The position numbers and the translations under genes were made by a program. A DNA stretch of 51,113 nt. Source: a virus. Each line of letters opens with the position of its first letter. The first letter of the stretch is position 1. A model generated the notes under the pieces. That model worked only from the letters and a program-made list of their open reading frames with translations. It was not told where the DNA came from and ran no database searches. Positions 41,696 through 49,381 of this stretch are shown here, in pieces. The stretch lies in IMG/VR virus record IMGVR_UViG_3300025769_016515, positions 1 to 51,113 of that record. One strand, given 5' to 3'.

Positions 41696-43063
41696 ATGGT
41701 AAAATTAGTAATATTTGATTTAGACGGAGTTTTAGTATCCGCAAAAGAAATACATTATGATGCTTTAAACAAGGCATTAGGTGAATATGCTATTAGTTGG
41801 AATGAACATTTATCAACTTATGATGGACTAAAAACATCCCAAAAGTTAGATATGTTAACTAAAGAAAAAGGTTTACCTATAAAAGAACACCAACGTATTT
41901 GGGAAGATAAACAAAAATATACTCTTCAAATGCTTAGTGAATTAAAACCAAGTAAATCTATTTCAGCTGCTGTTTCTAGTCTATCAAGAAGTGGTTATAA
42001 AATAGCTTGTTGCTCTAATTCCATTCGTAAAACAGTAGTTACAGTATTAGCTAAATTAGAAATAATAGAATATTTTGATTTAATTATATCAAATGAAGAT
42101 GTAGTTAATTCTAAACCCCACCCTGAAATGTATTGGACAGCAATGTCTAAAATGGGGTATTTACCTGAAGAAACATTAATAGTAGAAGATTCTCCTTATG
42201 GTTTACTTGCAGCAGCAAGAAGTAAGTCGTATATTCTACGAGTAAAAAATCCATCAGAAGTAACATTCGCTAACCTAACTAAAAAATTAGTACAAATAGA
42301 AATGGGAAATAAACAAAATACACCTGCTTGGCGTGATGAAAAACTAAATGTATTAATACCAATGGCTGGTGCTGGTTCACGTTTTGAAGCCGCTGGTTAT
42401 ACATTCCCAAAACCACTTATTGAGGTAAGAAAAAAACCAATGATACAAGTGGTAGTGGAAAACTTAAATATTAAAGCAAACTTTATTTATGTTGTTCAAA
42501 AATCACATCGTGAAAAATATAATTTAGATGTTTTATTATCACTAATCACCCCAGGCTGTAAAATAGTAGAGACCGATGGTATGACTGAAGGGGCTGCCTG
42601 CACAGCTTTATTAGCTAAAGAGTATATTAATACAGATGCACCTTTATTTTTTGCAAATTCAGATCAATTTGTAGAATGGGATTCAAATGAGTTTTTATAT
42701 AAAATGAATGAAACAGACGCTGATGGAGGTATTGTTACATTCGAAGCAACACATCCAAAATGGTCATTTGCTAAAGTAGATGAACATGGTTTAGTAACTG
42801 AAGTAGCAGAAAAAAAACCAATATCAAATATAGCTACAGTTGGATATTATTATTGGAAACACGGAAGTGATTTCGTTAAGTATGCTGAACAAATGATTAA
42901 AAAAGATATTCGTGTTAATAATGAATTTTACGTAGCGCCCGTATTCAATGAAGCAATAGCGGATTGTAAAAAAATTAGAACATTTAACGTAAGTGGGATG
43001 TGGGGAATCGGAGTTCCTGAAGATTTACAATACTTTTTAGAAAATTACAAAGGAGCTATATGA
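41696..43063 (+). CDS. Fusion: HAD phosphatase + sugar nucleotidyltransferase
   Basis: A 455-residue two-domain protein. Residues 1 to about 200 are a beta-phosphoglucomutase-like HAD domain: FDLDGVL with nucleophile Asp8, CCSNS, NSKPHPEMYW and VEDSPYG. From about residue 215 it is a nucleotidyltransferase: LIPMAGAGSRFEAAGYTFPK with the GxGxRF and PKP binding motifs, then a FANSDQFVEWD metal site. Together they could dephosphorylate and activate a sugar, as in heptose routes where phosphatase and nucleotidyltransferase are consecutive. Which sugar is unknown; a role as guanylyltransferase for the GDP-fucose route is possible. Confidence 0.82.
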   Translation: MVKLVIFDLDGVLVSAKEIHYDALNKALGEYAISWNEHLSTYDGLKTSQKLDMLTKEKGLPIKEHQRIWEDKQKYTLQMLSELKPSKSISAAVSSLSRSGYKIACCSNSIRKTVVTVLAKLEIIEYFDLIISNEDVVNSKPHPEMYWTAMSKMGYLPEETLIVEDSPYGLLAAARSKSYILRVKNPSEVTFANLTKKLVQIEMGNKQNTPAWRDEKLNVLIPMAGAGSRFEAAGYTFPKPLIEVRKKPMIQVVVENLNIKANFIYVVQKSHREKYNLDVLLSLITPGCKIVETDGMTEGAACTALLAKEYINTDAPLFFANSDQFVEWDSNEFLYKMNETDADGGIVTFEATHPKWSFAKVDEHGLVTEVAEKKPISNIATVGYYYWKHGSDFVKYAEQMIKKDIRVNNEFYVAPVFNEAIADCKKIRTFNVSGMWGIGVPEDLQYFLENYKGAI

Positions 43064-43506
43064 TTTTAATATCACATAGAGGTAATTTAAATGGTAAGCA
43101 ATCTAATAATGAAAACCATCCTGACTATATATGGAGAGCAATCCAAGCAGGTTATGATGTTGAAGTTGATGTTTGGTTTATAAATGGTAAGTTTAAATTA
43201 GGACATGATGAACCAACTTATGACTTCCCATTTAGTTTGTTTGAAAATCATTTTGATAAACTGTGGTTACATTGTAAAAATGTAGAAGCAATAAGTGCTT
43301 TAAATGAATTTCCTAATCAACATATGCTAAATTATTTTTGGCATCAAGAAGATGATGTTACACTAACATCAAAAGGATATATTTGGGCATATCCAGGTAA
43401 ACAACCAATTAAAAATAGTATAGCGGTAATGCCTGAAATATATAAAGACGATTTAACACAAGCTATAGGAATCTGTAGCGATTATATAGAAAATTATAGA
43501 ATATGA
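43060..43506 (+). CDS. Minimal glycerophosphodiester phosphodiesterase-like protein
   Basis: A 148-residue protein with the GDPD active-site pattern: SHRGN (His6, Arg7), VEVDVWF (Glu35, Asp37) and GHDEPTY (His49). These residues hydrolyse glycerophosphodiesters in the full enzyme, which has about 240 residues; this one lacks roughly the last third of the barrel. Similar short versions occur in glycan clusters. Function may be removal or transfer of a phospho-linked group. ATGA overlaps on both sides. Confidence 0.68.
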   Translation: MILISHRGNLNGKQSNNENHPDYIWRAIQAGYDVEVDVWFINGKFKLGHDEPTYDFPFSLFENHFDKLWLHCKNVEAISALNEFPNQHMLNYFWHQEDDVTLTSKGYIWAYPGKQPIKNSIAVMPEIYKDDLTQAIGICSDYIENYRI

Positions 43507-44378
43507 AATTAAGCGCTATTGTAGTTACGAGAAATGATAACTACGGGGGAAATTTAAACGATAGAGCAACATATTGTCTCAACTCACTGATAGATACATT
43601 TGATGAGGTTATACTCGTTGATTGGAACTCACCTAATGATAGACCTTTGCTTTGGGATATTCAAGATCGTATCCAATTTAAAGGTAATTTAAAACATATA
43701 GTAATCACCCCTGAGATTGCTTCTATGTTAACTAACAATGATCCTCAAGCTCAAGTATGTAATGAGGTATTGGGGCGCAATATAGGAATTAGACGAGCTA
43801 CAGGCGATTATATTGTGTCAACTAATATTGATGTAATTGCTCCACGCAGAGATCAATTAGAACAAACTATTAAAAACGAGCTAAATGACAATACGTTCTA
43901 TACTATATCTCGAAGACATGTTGAATGGAAAGACATTGAAGAATTTCATGGCGGTGAAAGAAAATATAATGAATGGAAAGAATTACGTGATCATTTAATT
44001 GAAAACAGTGAAGAACGTAAATATGAAGAAACAGTAGTTGAAGGTGATAATTATAGTATTATAAACTGTTGTGGTGATTTTCAAATTGCTCATAAAGATA
44101 TTTGGAACGAAATAAGAGGATTTGAAGAAGAACTTATTTATGTTCTATATAGTGATACAAACGTTCAAAAGAAAGCTGTAATGCATGGTTTTGAACTTAA
44201 AGCAATTTACTCCCCAGCTTTATTTCATATTTACCATGGTAAAGGTGGAGGTGGATTTTTAGACGGTATTAATAGAAAAACCAATGATCCTTATAGAGCT
44301 GTAGTAGGTCAAGAAAAAACAGAAAATGCCGATACATGGGGGTTTGAACCCATTGAAATGGAGTATGAATTACTTTAA
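43503..44378 (+). CDS. GT2-like glycosyltransferase
   Basis: A 291-residue GT-A glycosyltransferase. SAIVVTRNDNYGGNL opens the nucleotide-binding fold, VILVDWNSP is the second strand, and RNIGIRRATGDYIVSTNIDV contains the substrate-side helix and an NID metal motif in place of DxD. FHIYHGKGGGGF resembles the C-terminal His loop of the family. Last gene of the long glycan operon; a promoter-like motif follows. Confidence 0.76.
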   Translation: MKLSAIVVTRNDNYGGNLNDRATYCLNSLIDTFDEVILVDWNSPNDRPLLWDIQDRIQFKGNLKHIVITPEIASMLTNNDPQAQVCNEVLGRNIGIRRATGDYIVSTNIDVIAPRRDQLEQTIKNELNDNTFYTISRRHVEWKDIEEFHGGERKYNEWKELRDHLIENSEERKYEETVVEGDNYSIINCCGDFQIAHKDIWNEIRGFEEELIYVLYSDTNVQKKAVMHGFELKAIYSPALFHIYHGKGGGGFLDGINRKTNDPYRAVVGQEKTENADTWGFEPIEMEYELL

Positions 44379-44386
44379 TATTTATA
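44376..44386 (+). promoter_or_regulatory. Candidate promoter motif after the glycan operon
   Basis: TAATATTTATA overlaps the stop of the preceding gene and lies 14 bases before the ATG at 44400. One base differs from the TATATTTAT core. Confidence 0.4.
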
Positions 44387-44399
44387 ACAAAATACTCTA

Positions 44400-44834
44400 A
44401 TGGAAAAATTTCAACTTAAAGATTTTTATTTAAACGAAGATTATAGTAAAGATGTTAACTATAGTGATGATACTGCTATGTATGATCCTTTAAGTGAAGA
44501 TGGTGAAAACCAAGAAGGTGTACTAAAGTATACTACTACTATTGATGGTAGAAAGTATAAGGTTAGTTTTGATGTCAATAAAAACCCAACTAAAAAAGGT
44601 ATTAAAGTTAAATTTTTCCCATTAAACGATCAGGGTATTGAAATCCAAAACCCATCAGAAGAACAAATAGCACAACTACAAAATGATGTTGCTACTCGTT
44701 TAGCCCCTAAATTTAATGATTATAAACTTGAATTCGATGAAGACGAAGATGCACCTGAAAAAAATGTAGCTGCATTTCAAGTACCATTATCTTCGTTTGT
44801 ATCGTTTGTTGCAAACGTAGTATTTAAAAAATAA
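44400..44834 (+). CDS. Acidic phage protein of unknown function
   Basis: A 144-residue acidic soluble protein. The middle (KYTTTIDGRKYKVSFDVN, GIKVKFFPLND) looks like a small beta domain and the region before the end is Asp/Glu-rich (EFDEDEDAPEKN). It is preceded by a promoter-like motif and followed by coupled small genes. I recognise no family. Confidence 0.62.
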   Translation: MEKFQLKDFYLNEDYSKDVNYSDDTAMYDPLSEDGENQEGVLKYTTTIDGRKYKVSFDVNKNPTKKGIKVKFFPLNDQGIEIQNPSEEQIAQLQNDVATRLAPKFNDYKLEFDEDEDAPEKNVAAFQVPLSSFVSFVANVVFKK

Positions 44835-45181
44835 TGGGTAAACAAAGACCATTTTTTAAAATAGAAATTTATGATGATAATCCTGTAGCTTTAAAACGCT
44901 TTGTGGATGATCAAAAAGATTTATTATTTAACGAAGCATTTATAGGAATAAAATCAGCGTATAGAAAAAACCGTTCTGAGGCTATTTTATGTTTTATAAA
45001 TGATATAAGTCTTAGAGCAACTTTACCTAAAAGTGATTGGGTTAATGCTTTAAGTTCAAGCCTAGGTTATTTTGAATCCCAAGATGAATTTGAAAAGTGC
45101 TTTGAAATAAACACTTTACTTAAACAGTTACAACATGAACCAAGATCAGGATCCTTTAAATATTCTGAATCAGTTACTTAA
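44834..45181 (+). CDS. Small phage protein of unknown function
   Basis: A 115-residue, mostly helical protein with FFKIEIYDDNPVALKRFVDD at the start. Its ATG overlaps the preceding stop by one base, and its last 47 bases overlap the next gene in another frame. No motif recognised. Confidence 0.58.
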   Translation: MGKQRPFFKIEIYDDNPVALKRFVDDQKDLLFNEAFIGIKSAYRKNRSEAILCFINDISLRATLPKSDWVNALSSSLGYFESQDEFEKCFEINTLLKQLQHEPRSGSFKYSESVT

Positions 45182-45605
45182 ACAACTTTTTCAAGGAGAT
45201 GTTAAGTTTGAATTTAGAGAAGAAATTATAAGTTCTTCTAATGATTCTTCTTATTATTTTGATGCCCAAAAGGACTTAGATTTTGATACTAAAAAACATC
45301 TTTTATATCAATTAGTATCTTTATATGAAAGAATGCTAAATCAAGATATATTATTAGAAAAAGAGTTTGGAATTAATCTTAATAATTTTACTGAAAATTT
45401 TTATAAAATTATAGATGCTTTACTTCTAATTTGTTTTGATAGAAATATAGCACAGTTATTATATTTTTATTTTTACGAAAGACAAAACCCAGATGGAAGT
45501 TTAAATGCATTAGAGTTAGACGAAGAAGAAATATTAATAGAAAATGTAAGGGATTTATTTAGAGTAATGTTAAAATTAAATCCCGATTTGTGGAGAAATG
45601 GCTAA
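45135..45605 (+). CDS. Acidic helical phage protein of unknown function
   Basis: A 156-residue, helix-rich acidic protein (LLYQLVSLYERMLNQ, LLLICFDRNIAQLLYF). No transmembrane segment is clear and no family is recognised. The 47-base overlap with the upstream gene is long for this genome, but no later in-frame ATG is near. Confidence 0.57.
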   Translation: MNQDQDPLNILNQLLKQLFQGDVKFEFREEIISSSNDSSYYFDAQKDLDFDTKKHLLYQLVSLYERMLNQDILLEKEFGINLNNFTENFYKIIDALLLICFDRNIAQLLYFYFYERQNPDGSLNALELDEEEILIENVRDLFRVMLKLNPDLWRNG

Positions 45606-46233
45606 ATTCGGTAGAAAACCTATAGTAATAACTAAAGAGCAATTATTAAATGCTATGAAAATGACTAAGTCAAACATGGCATGTGCTCGTTATTTAGGTA
45701 TTAGTTACATGCATTATAGTCGTTATGCCAAAAGTTATATTGATGAAGAAACAGGTAAAACATTATTTGACCTCCACAAAAACCAATCAGGTAAAGGTAT
45801 TAGAAAGCATTTGGGGGGTAAAGATCCTGATTTAAAAGCTTTAATGGAGGGTGAGTTATATATTAAATCCTATAATTTAAATCGTTACAAAGATAGATTA
45901 ATACAAGAAGGTTATATAGAAGAATGTTGTAATAGTTGTGGATTTAATGAACAACGAGTTAATGATTATAAATCACCACTTTTAATACATTTTAAAGATA
46001 AAAATAAAGAAAATTGGCGCATTGAAAATATAGAATTATTATGTTATAACTGCTATTTCCTATATATTGGCGATGTTTTTAATGAAAAACAAATAAAAAA
46101 CATTGAAGAAGATGCACCAGTTAAGAAAGATGATACCGTAGATTGGGAAATGGATGAGAATATGTTGGAACATTTTCGTGAAATCGGGTTAGTTGATGAG
46201 GATGATGAAGAAGATTATGTAGTTAAATTATAA
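45598..46233 (+). CDS. Helix-turn-helix plus degenerate HNH-like zinc protein
   Basis: A 211-residue protein. The N-terminus (ITKEQLLNAMKMTKSNMACA, then RYLGISYMHYSRY) fits a helix-turn-helix. Residues 110-153 resemble an HNH nuclease: CNSCGF (111-116), LLIHFKDKNKENWRIENIEL (128-147) and LLCYNCYF. The paired catalytic His-His becomes His-Phe and the His following the second CxxC becomes Tyr, so metal binding may persist without cleavage. An acidic tail ends the protein. It could be a DNA-binding regulator derived from a homing-type nuclease; cleavage activity cannot be excluded. Confidence 0.6.
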   Translation: MAKFGRKPIVITKEQLLNAMKMTKSNMACARYLGISYMHYSRYAKSYIDEETGKTLFDLHKNQSGKGIRKHLGGKDPDLKALMEGELYIKSYNLNRYKDRLIQEGYIEECCNSCGFNEQRVNDYKSPLLIHFKDKNKENWRIENIELLCYNCYFLYIGDVFNEKQIKNIEEDAPVKKDDTVDWEMDENMLEHFREIGLVDEDDEEDYVVKL

Positions 46234-46238
46234 TAAAA

Positions 46239-46886
46239 ATGTTAATTCATTTAAGCGCTCCACAAGATAAAAGCAAATGGCCTGATATTTGGCATCAATG
46301 TTATGAATATTGGATACACTCCCCATATAAAATTAAATTATGGAATGATAAAGAAATAGATTTATTTCTTAAGAAAGATGACTTAGAATTTTTTAATTTA
46401 ATAAATAAACTTCCTAAAATTTGTAAATTAGATTATTTTAGAGCTTTAGTTCTTGAAAAATATGGGGGAGCTTATTTTGATTTAGATATAGAAATACTTT
46501 TAGATTTTTTACCTTTAGTAGACCCTAAAAAAATATATATAATGGGGCATAGTCCTTTTCCATTAAAAAAAATGAAAGTACAAAATAGTCTAATTATTTC
46601 ATCAATAGAGAATTCTTTATTTTTTCATCATTTAAAAAACTACTTTAAATATACTACAAAAAAATATTTTAACTTAACTAAAGAACCATACTCACATATA
46701 ATCCCAGGATTAAACATTGGTGAAATAGCGGGTTCAATCGCACTTTCTAAATTTGTTAAAATATATGAAAAAAAATTTAGTTTTATAGAAATTTTAGATT
46801 ATAAATACTTTAATTATAGCCATAATTCTATTAGATTTTGTATACATCATGGTACTCACAACTGGGAATTTAATGATTTTAAATAA
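46239..46886 (+). CDS. DXD glycosyltransferase (GT32-like)
   Basis: A 215-residue protein of the Gly_transf_sug (DXD) group. The signature is KLDYFRALVLEKYGGAYFDL followed by DIEIL, giving the Y-G-G-x-Y-x-D-x-D metal and nucleotide-sugar site. PKICKLDYFR and KLWNDKEID are also typical. It stands alone among small phage genes, away from the main glycan operon. Donor and acceptor unknown. Confidence 0.8.
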   Translation: MLIHLSAPQDKSKWPDIWHQCYEYWIHSPYKIKLWNDKEIDLFLKKDDLEFFNLINKLPKICKLDYFRALVLEKYGGAYFDLDIEILLDFLPLVDPKKIYIMGHSPFPLKKMKVQNSLIISSIENSLFFHHLKNYFKYTTKKYFNLTKEPYSHIIPGLNIGEIAGSIALSKFVKIYEKKFSFIEILDYKYFNYSHNSIRFCIHHGTHNWEFNDFK

Positions 46887-46888
46887 AG

Positions 46889-46901
46889 TATTATATTTAT
46901 G
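46889..46901 (+). promoter_or_regulatory. Candidate promoter motif before the small membrane protein
   Basis: TATTATATTTATG directly follows the glycosyltransferase stop and contains the common core TATATTTAT at 46892-46900. The 57-base leader that follows can form an AGACA/TGTCT hairpin (about 46920-46938). Confidence 0.5.
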
Positions 46902-46957
46902 ATTGGAATTCCTTCAAGTCAGACAGTTATCTTTTGTCTAACTAAAATCAAATCAAC

Positions 46958-47197
46958 ATGGATTTATTGAAAAAAATTGGCTCTTGGGCTAATGGACTAA
47001 CAGAACTAGGTGTATCAGTTATTGCACTTGGTGTTGTACTTGAAGTATTATTTAAAGGTGCCACTATTCCTTTTTGGCCTGAAGTATCTGTAGTAGATAA
47101 TATTATGGGTATTCTAGCTAATCTAAGTAATGAGGGGCTCCTCGGGCTTGTAGGTGCTTTTGTATTGTACCACATCCTTAAAAATAAAAACGTATAA
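46958..47197 (+). CDS. Small membrane protein (two hydrophobic segments)
   Basis: A 79-residue protein with hydrophobic segments at about 16-36 (TELGVSVIALGVVLEVLF) and 58-73 (EGLLGLVGAFVLYHIL), separated by a polar loop, and a short basic tail KNKNV. The size and layout fit a class II holin or other small phage membrane protein, but no endolysin is nearby and no family is recognised. It is enclosed by a promoter-like motif and a strong terminator, so it is probably expressed alone. Confidence 0.68.
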   Translation: MDLLKKIGSWANGLTELGVSVIALGVVLEVLFKGATIPFWPEVSVVDNIMGILANLSNEGLLGLVGAFVLYHILKNKNV

Positions 47198-47220
47198 TCT
47201 CGTTTAGAGTTTTATAAAGG

Positions 47221-47247
47221 AAAGGGCGCGTAAGCGCCCTTTTTTTA
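47221..47247 (+). terminator. Rho-independent terminator
   Basis: GGGCGC (47224-47229) and GCGCCC (47234-47239) flank a GTAA loop; A-tract bases before and a run of seven T after extend the structure. It is the only strong GC-rich terminator I see in the window and separates the small membrane protein from the secreted-protein genes. Confidence 0.9.
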
Positions 47248-47256
47248 TATTTATCA
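47246..47256 (+). promoter_or_regulatory. Candidate promoter motif at the foot of the terminator
   Basis: TTATATTTATC overlaps the T-run of the terminator and starts a new transcription unit 15 bases before the ATG at 47271. Core TATATTTAT is at 47246-47254. Confidence 0.5.
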
Positions 47257-47270
47257 TTGAAGCGAGAAAT

Positions 47271-47747
47271 ATGTTAAAATTAACAGTTACATTAGTGTTA
47301 ACGTTGTTATCGTCCTTTGCGTTTGGGCAGGAGACTATTCAAATTGGAGAGGTAAACAACAAAATCGAGCTAGGTCCATTTGCGGGTAGTAGGGACCTAG
47401 CATTCGGTGTTCAATCTATACTTGAGGAAGCAATACAAGATAAAGGATATAACTTATCCTATAATGCTGAAACTCAAATCCAAGTAGACTTATTATTTTT
47501 TGATGTACAAAAAACAAATGTACAAATAGCCGTTTATAGTAAAAATACAGACGAGTATCAAATTATAGCTCGTGCTACATTACTTAAAAATGGTAAAAAG
47601 AAAAAACAAGCAGTAGCTAAAGGTACTGCTAAAGAAGTATCCACAGCTACTCTTATCATAGATGAAGGTGGTCAGTTTTCTCAAACAAATGTTTCAACAG
47701 CGCTGAAGAAGGTTTGTATTGAATTAATTGACAAATTAAAACTATGA
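47271..47747 (+). CDS. Secreted protein, possibly CsgG-related, unknown function
   Basis: A 158-residue protein with a signal peptide (hydrophobic TVTLVLTLLSSFAFG, cleavage probably before Gln20). The mature part has alternating strands and helices (AFGVQSILEEAIQDKG, IQVDLLFFDVQKTNVQIAVY) and recalls the CsgG/TolB-like lipoprotein fold seen in some marine phages; without a lipobox Cys this is a weak call. It should be exported to the periplasm or beyond. It overlaps the next secreted protein as ATGA. Confidence 0.55.
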   Translation: MLKLTVTLVLTLLSSFAFGQETIQIGEVNNKIELGPFAGSRDLAFGVQSILEEAIQDKGYNLSYNAETQIQVDLLFFDVQKTNVQIAVYSKNTDEYQIIARATLLKNGKKKKQAVAKGTAKEVSTATLIIDEGGQFSQTNVSTALKKVCIELIDKLKL

Positions 47748-49381
47748 AAAGATTTATACTATTTTTATTATTACCATTTATTAGTCTAGCTCAAGATATG
47801 AAGTTAGACCACTCTTATATTAACCCTGCCGGTTTTGTAGTAGGAGATGTAATTACAGTAAAATTTAACACTTTAGATTGGAACAACTCTAACTCTACCC
47901 CAAGTTTAGTACAATATGACTTCCAATACAATAACAAACTATTAGAATTAGTTGACTATACTTGGAAAGTAAAGACAAATGGAACAAACTCAACAGCACA
48001 AACGGCTTGGAATGAATGGGTTGGATATTCCTTTTCTCCACATACAGGAACTACTGAAAATTTACTCTCCGATCAGTATGCTCAATGGACTATGGGAAAT
48101 GCTTCTTATGGTGTTGATGCTGACTGGAATGTAGTTAGAGTTACTGTTCAAGATGGTCAAGCTATTACTCATGGTTTATCATTAATAGAAGTTAGATTTG
48201 AAATAAAAAATATAAATGCAACTACCTATACTGATTATTCTGAAACTACACGTTTAAATTGGGCTAGAGCACAAGATAATTCTACCAGCACTGACTATGA
48301 TGTACACGGAATGTCAATGCATGTAAATTTAGGTAATGTATCTGTTCCTACAAATGGAGGTATAACGTTAAAAGTAAATGTTCCTCATACTAATAAAACA
48401 AATATGAAGTATAACATTTACCATAACACTCAGTTAGATGCAGCAAATGGGAATCCAAAACAAGGAGAAATCCCTCAATTTAGTGGTGCTTTTGATGCTA
48501 ATGGAGAAGTAGTATTAAACAACCTATACCAAGATGAAGAATACTATGTAGATATTATAGCTGATAAAGGTACTAACCAGTGGTTAGATGATGTTATTAC
48601 CGTAACTGATGTATATAAAGTATTCAAATACGCTAAAGGAGATAATTTAGATGGAACAACAAATGGTTGGGAATACTATATCCAAAAAACTGCAGCCGAA
48701 GTAACTAATGATAATAAAGTTGATTTTGCAGATTCATATGAATTACTTGCCCATATAAATGGATATGCATCAAGTGGTAATGTAACATCAGATACTAACG
48801 GTTCATTTAACTTTAGTGGACTTATAAGTACATTTGGGGATGAAAATAATTTCTTTAATAAAAAATTCACACCAACAGCTAATACAACAGTATTTGTTTT
48901 TGGACACGGTTTAAGAGGAGATGTTGATTTTTCACATTCAACTGAACCCACCTCAGCTAATGCCAAAAATAATAATTTTACAGCTAAATCAGTAGTAGGT
49001 ACTTCTAAAGTAGTAGAACAAGCAAATTTAGATATAGCTTCATCCATTGTAGGGGATAAAGTAGAATTAGCCATCTCTACAGACAAAATAGGATTAGTTG
49101 GAACACAAATTACAATTAACTTTGACGATACAATATTAGAATTTGATAGCGTAGTATACGATACAGGAAATACTATGACTAACTTTTCAAGAGTAAATGG
49201 AAATAAACTATGGATTGGTTCTCTTGATTCAAACGGAACTACAGAAGTTAAAACTGGAACTCCTTATAAAGTAATATTCAAAACAAAACAAGCGATTCAA
49301 AATACAATTGGATTGATTAACTACAGAATAACAGAAGGAGTTAAAGCAAACGGAACTAAAGTTAAATTTAATATTCAGTAA
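47744..49381 (+). CDS. Secreted protein with cohesin-like and dockerin-like regions
   Basis: A 545-residue exported protein. The signal peptide MKRFILFLLLPFISLAQ is of Bacteroidetes type. Residues about 20-195 and 425-545 look like cohesin-type beta-sandwiches; the latter has LDIASSIVGDKVELAISTDK, QITINFDDTILEF and a final strand pair. About 295-345 is an EF-hand-like dockerin segment, TNDNKVDFADSYELLAHING, and GDVDFSHS follows at about 395. Cohesin-dockerin pairs assemble extracellular complexes, so this may bind the downstream protein, which has a similar EF-hand segment. Sorting to virion or host surface cannot be decided. Confidence 0.62.
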   Translation: MKRFILFLLLPFISLAQDMKLDHSYINPAGFVVGDVITVKFNTLDWNNSNSTPSLVQYDFQYNNKLLELVDYTWKVKTNGTNSTAQTAWNEWVGYSFSPHTGTTENLLSDQYAQWTMGNASYGVDADWNVVRVTVQDGQAITHGLSLIEVRFEIKNINATTYTDYSETTRLNWARAQDNSTSTDYDVHGMSMHVNLGNVSVPTNGGITLKVNVPHTNKTNMKYNIYHNTQLDAANGNPKQGEIPQFSGAFDANGEVVLNNLYQDEEYYVDIIADKGTNQWLDDVITVTDVYKVFKYAKGDNLDGTTNGWEYYIQKTAAEVTNDNKVDFADSYELLAHINGYASSGNVTSDTNGSFNFSGLISTFGDENNFFNKKFTPTANTTVFVFGHGLRGDVDFSHSTEPTSANAKNNNFTAKSVVGTSKVVEQANLDIASSIVGDKVELAISTDKIGLVGTQITINFDDTILEFDSVVYDTGNTMTNFSRVNGNKLWIGSLDSNGTTEVKTGTPYKVIFKTKQAIQNTIGLINYRITEGVKANGTKVKFNIQ

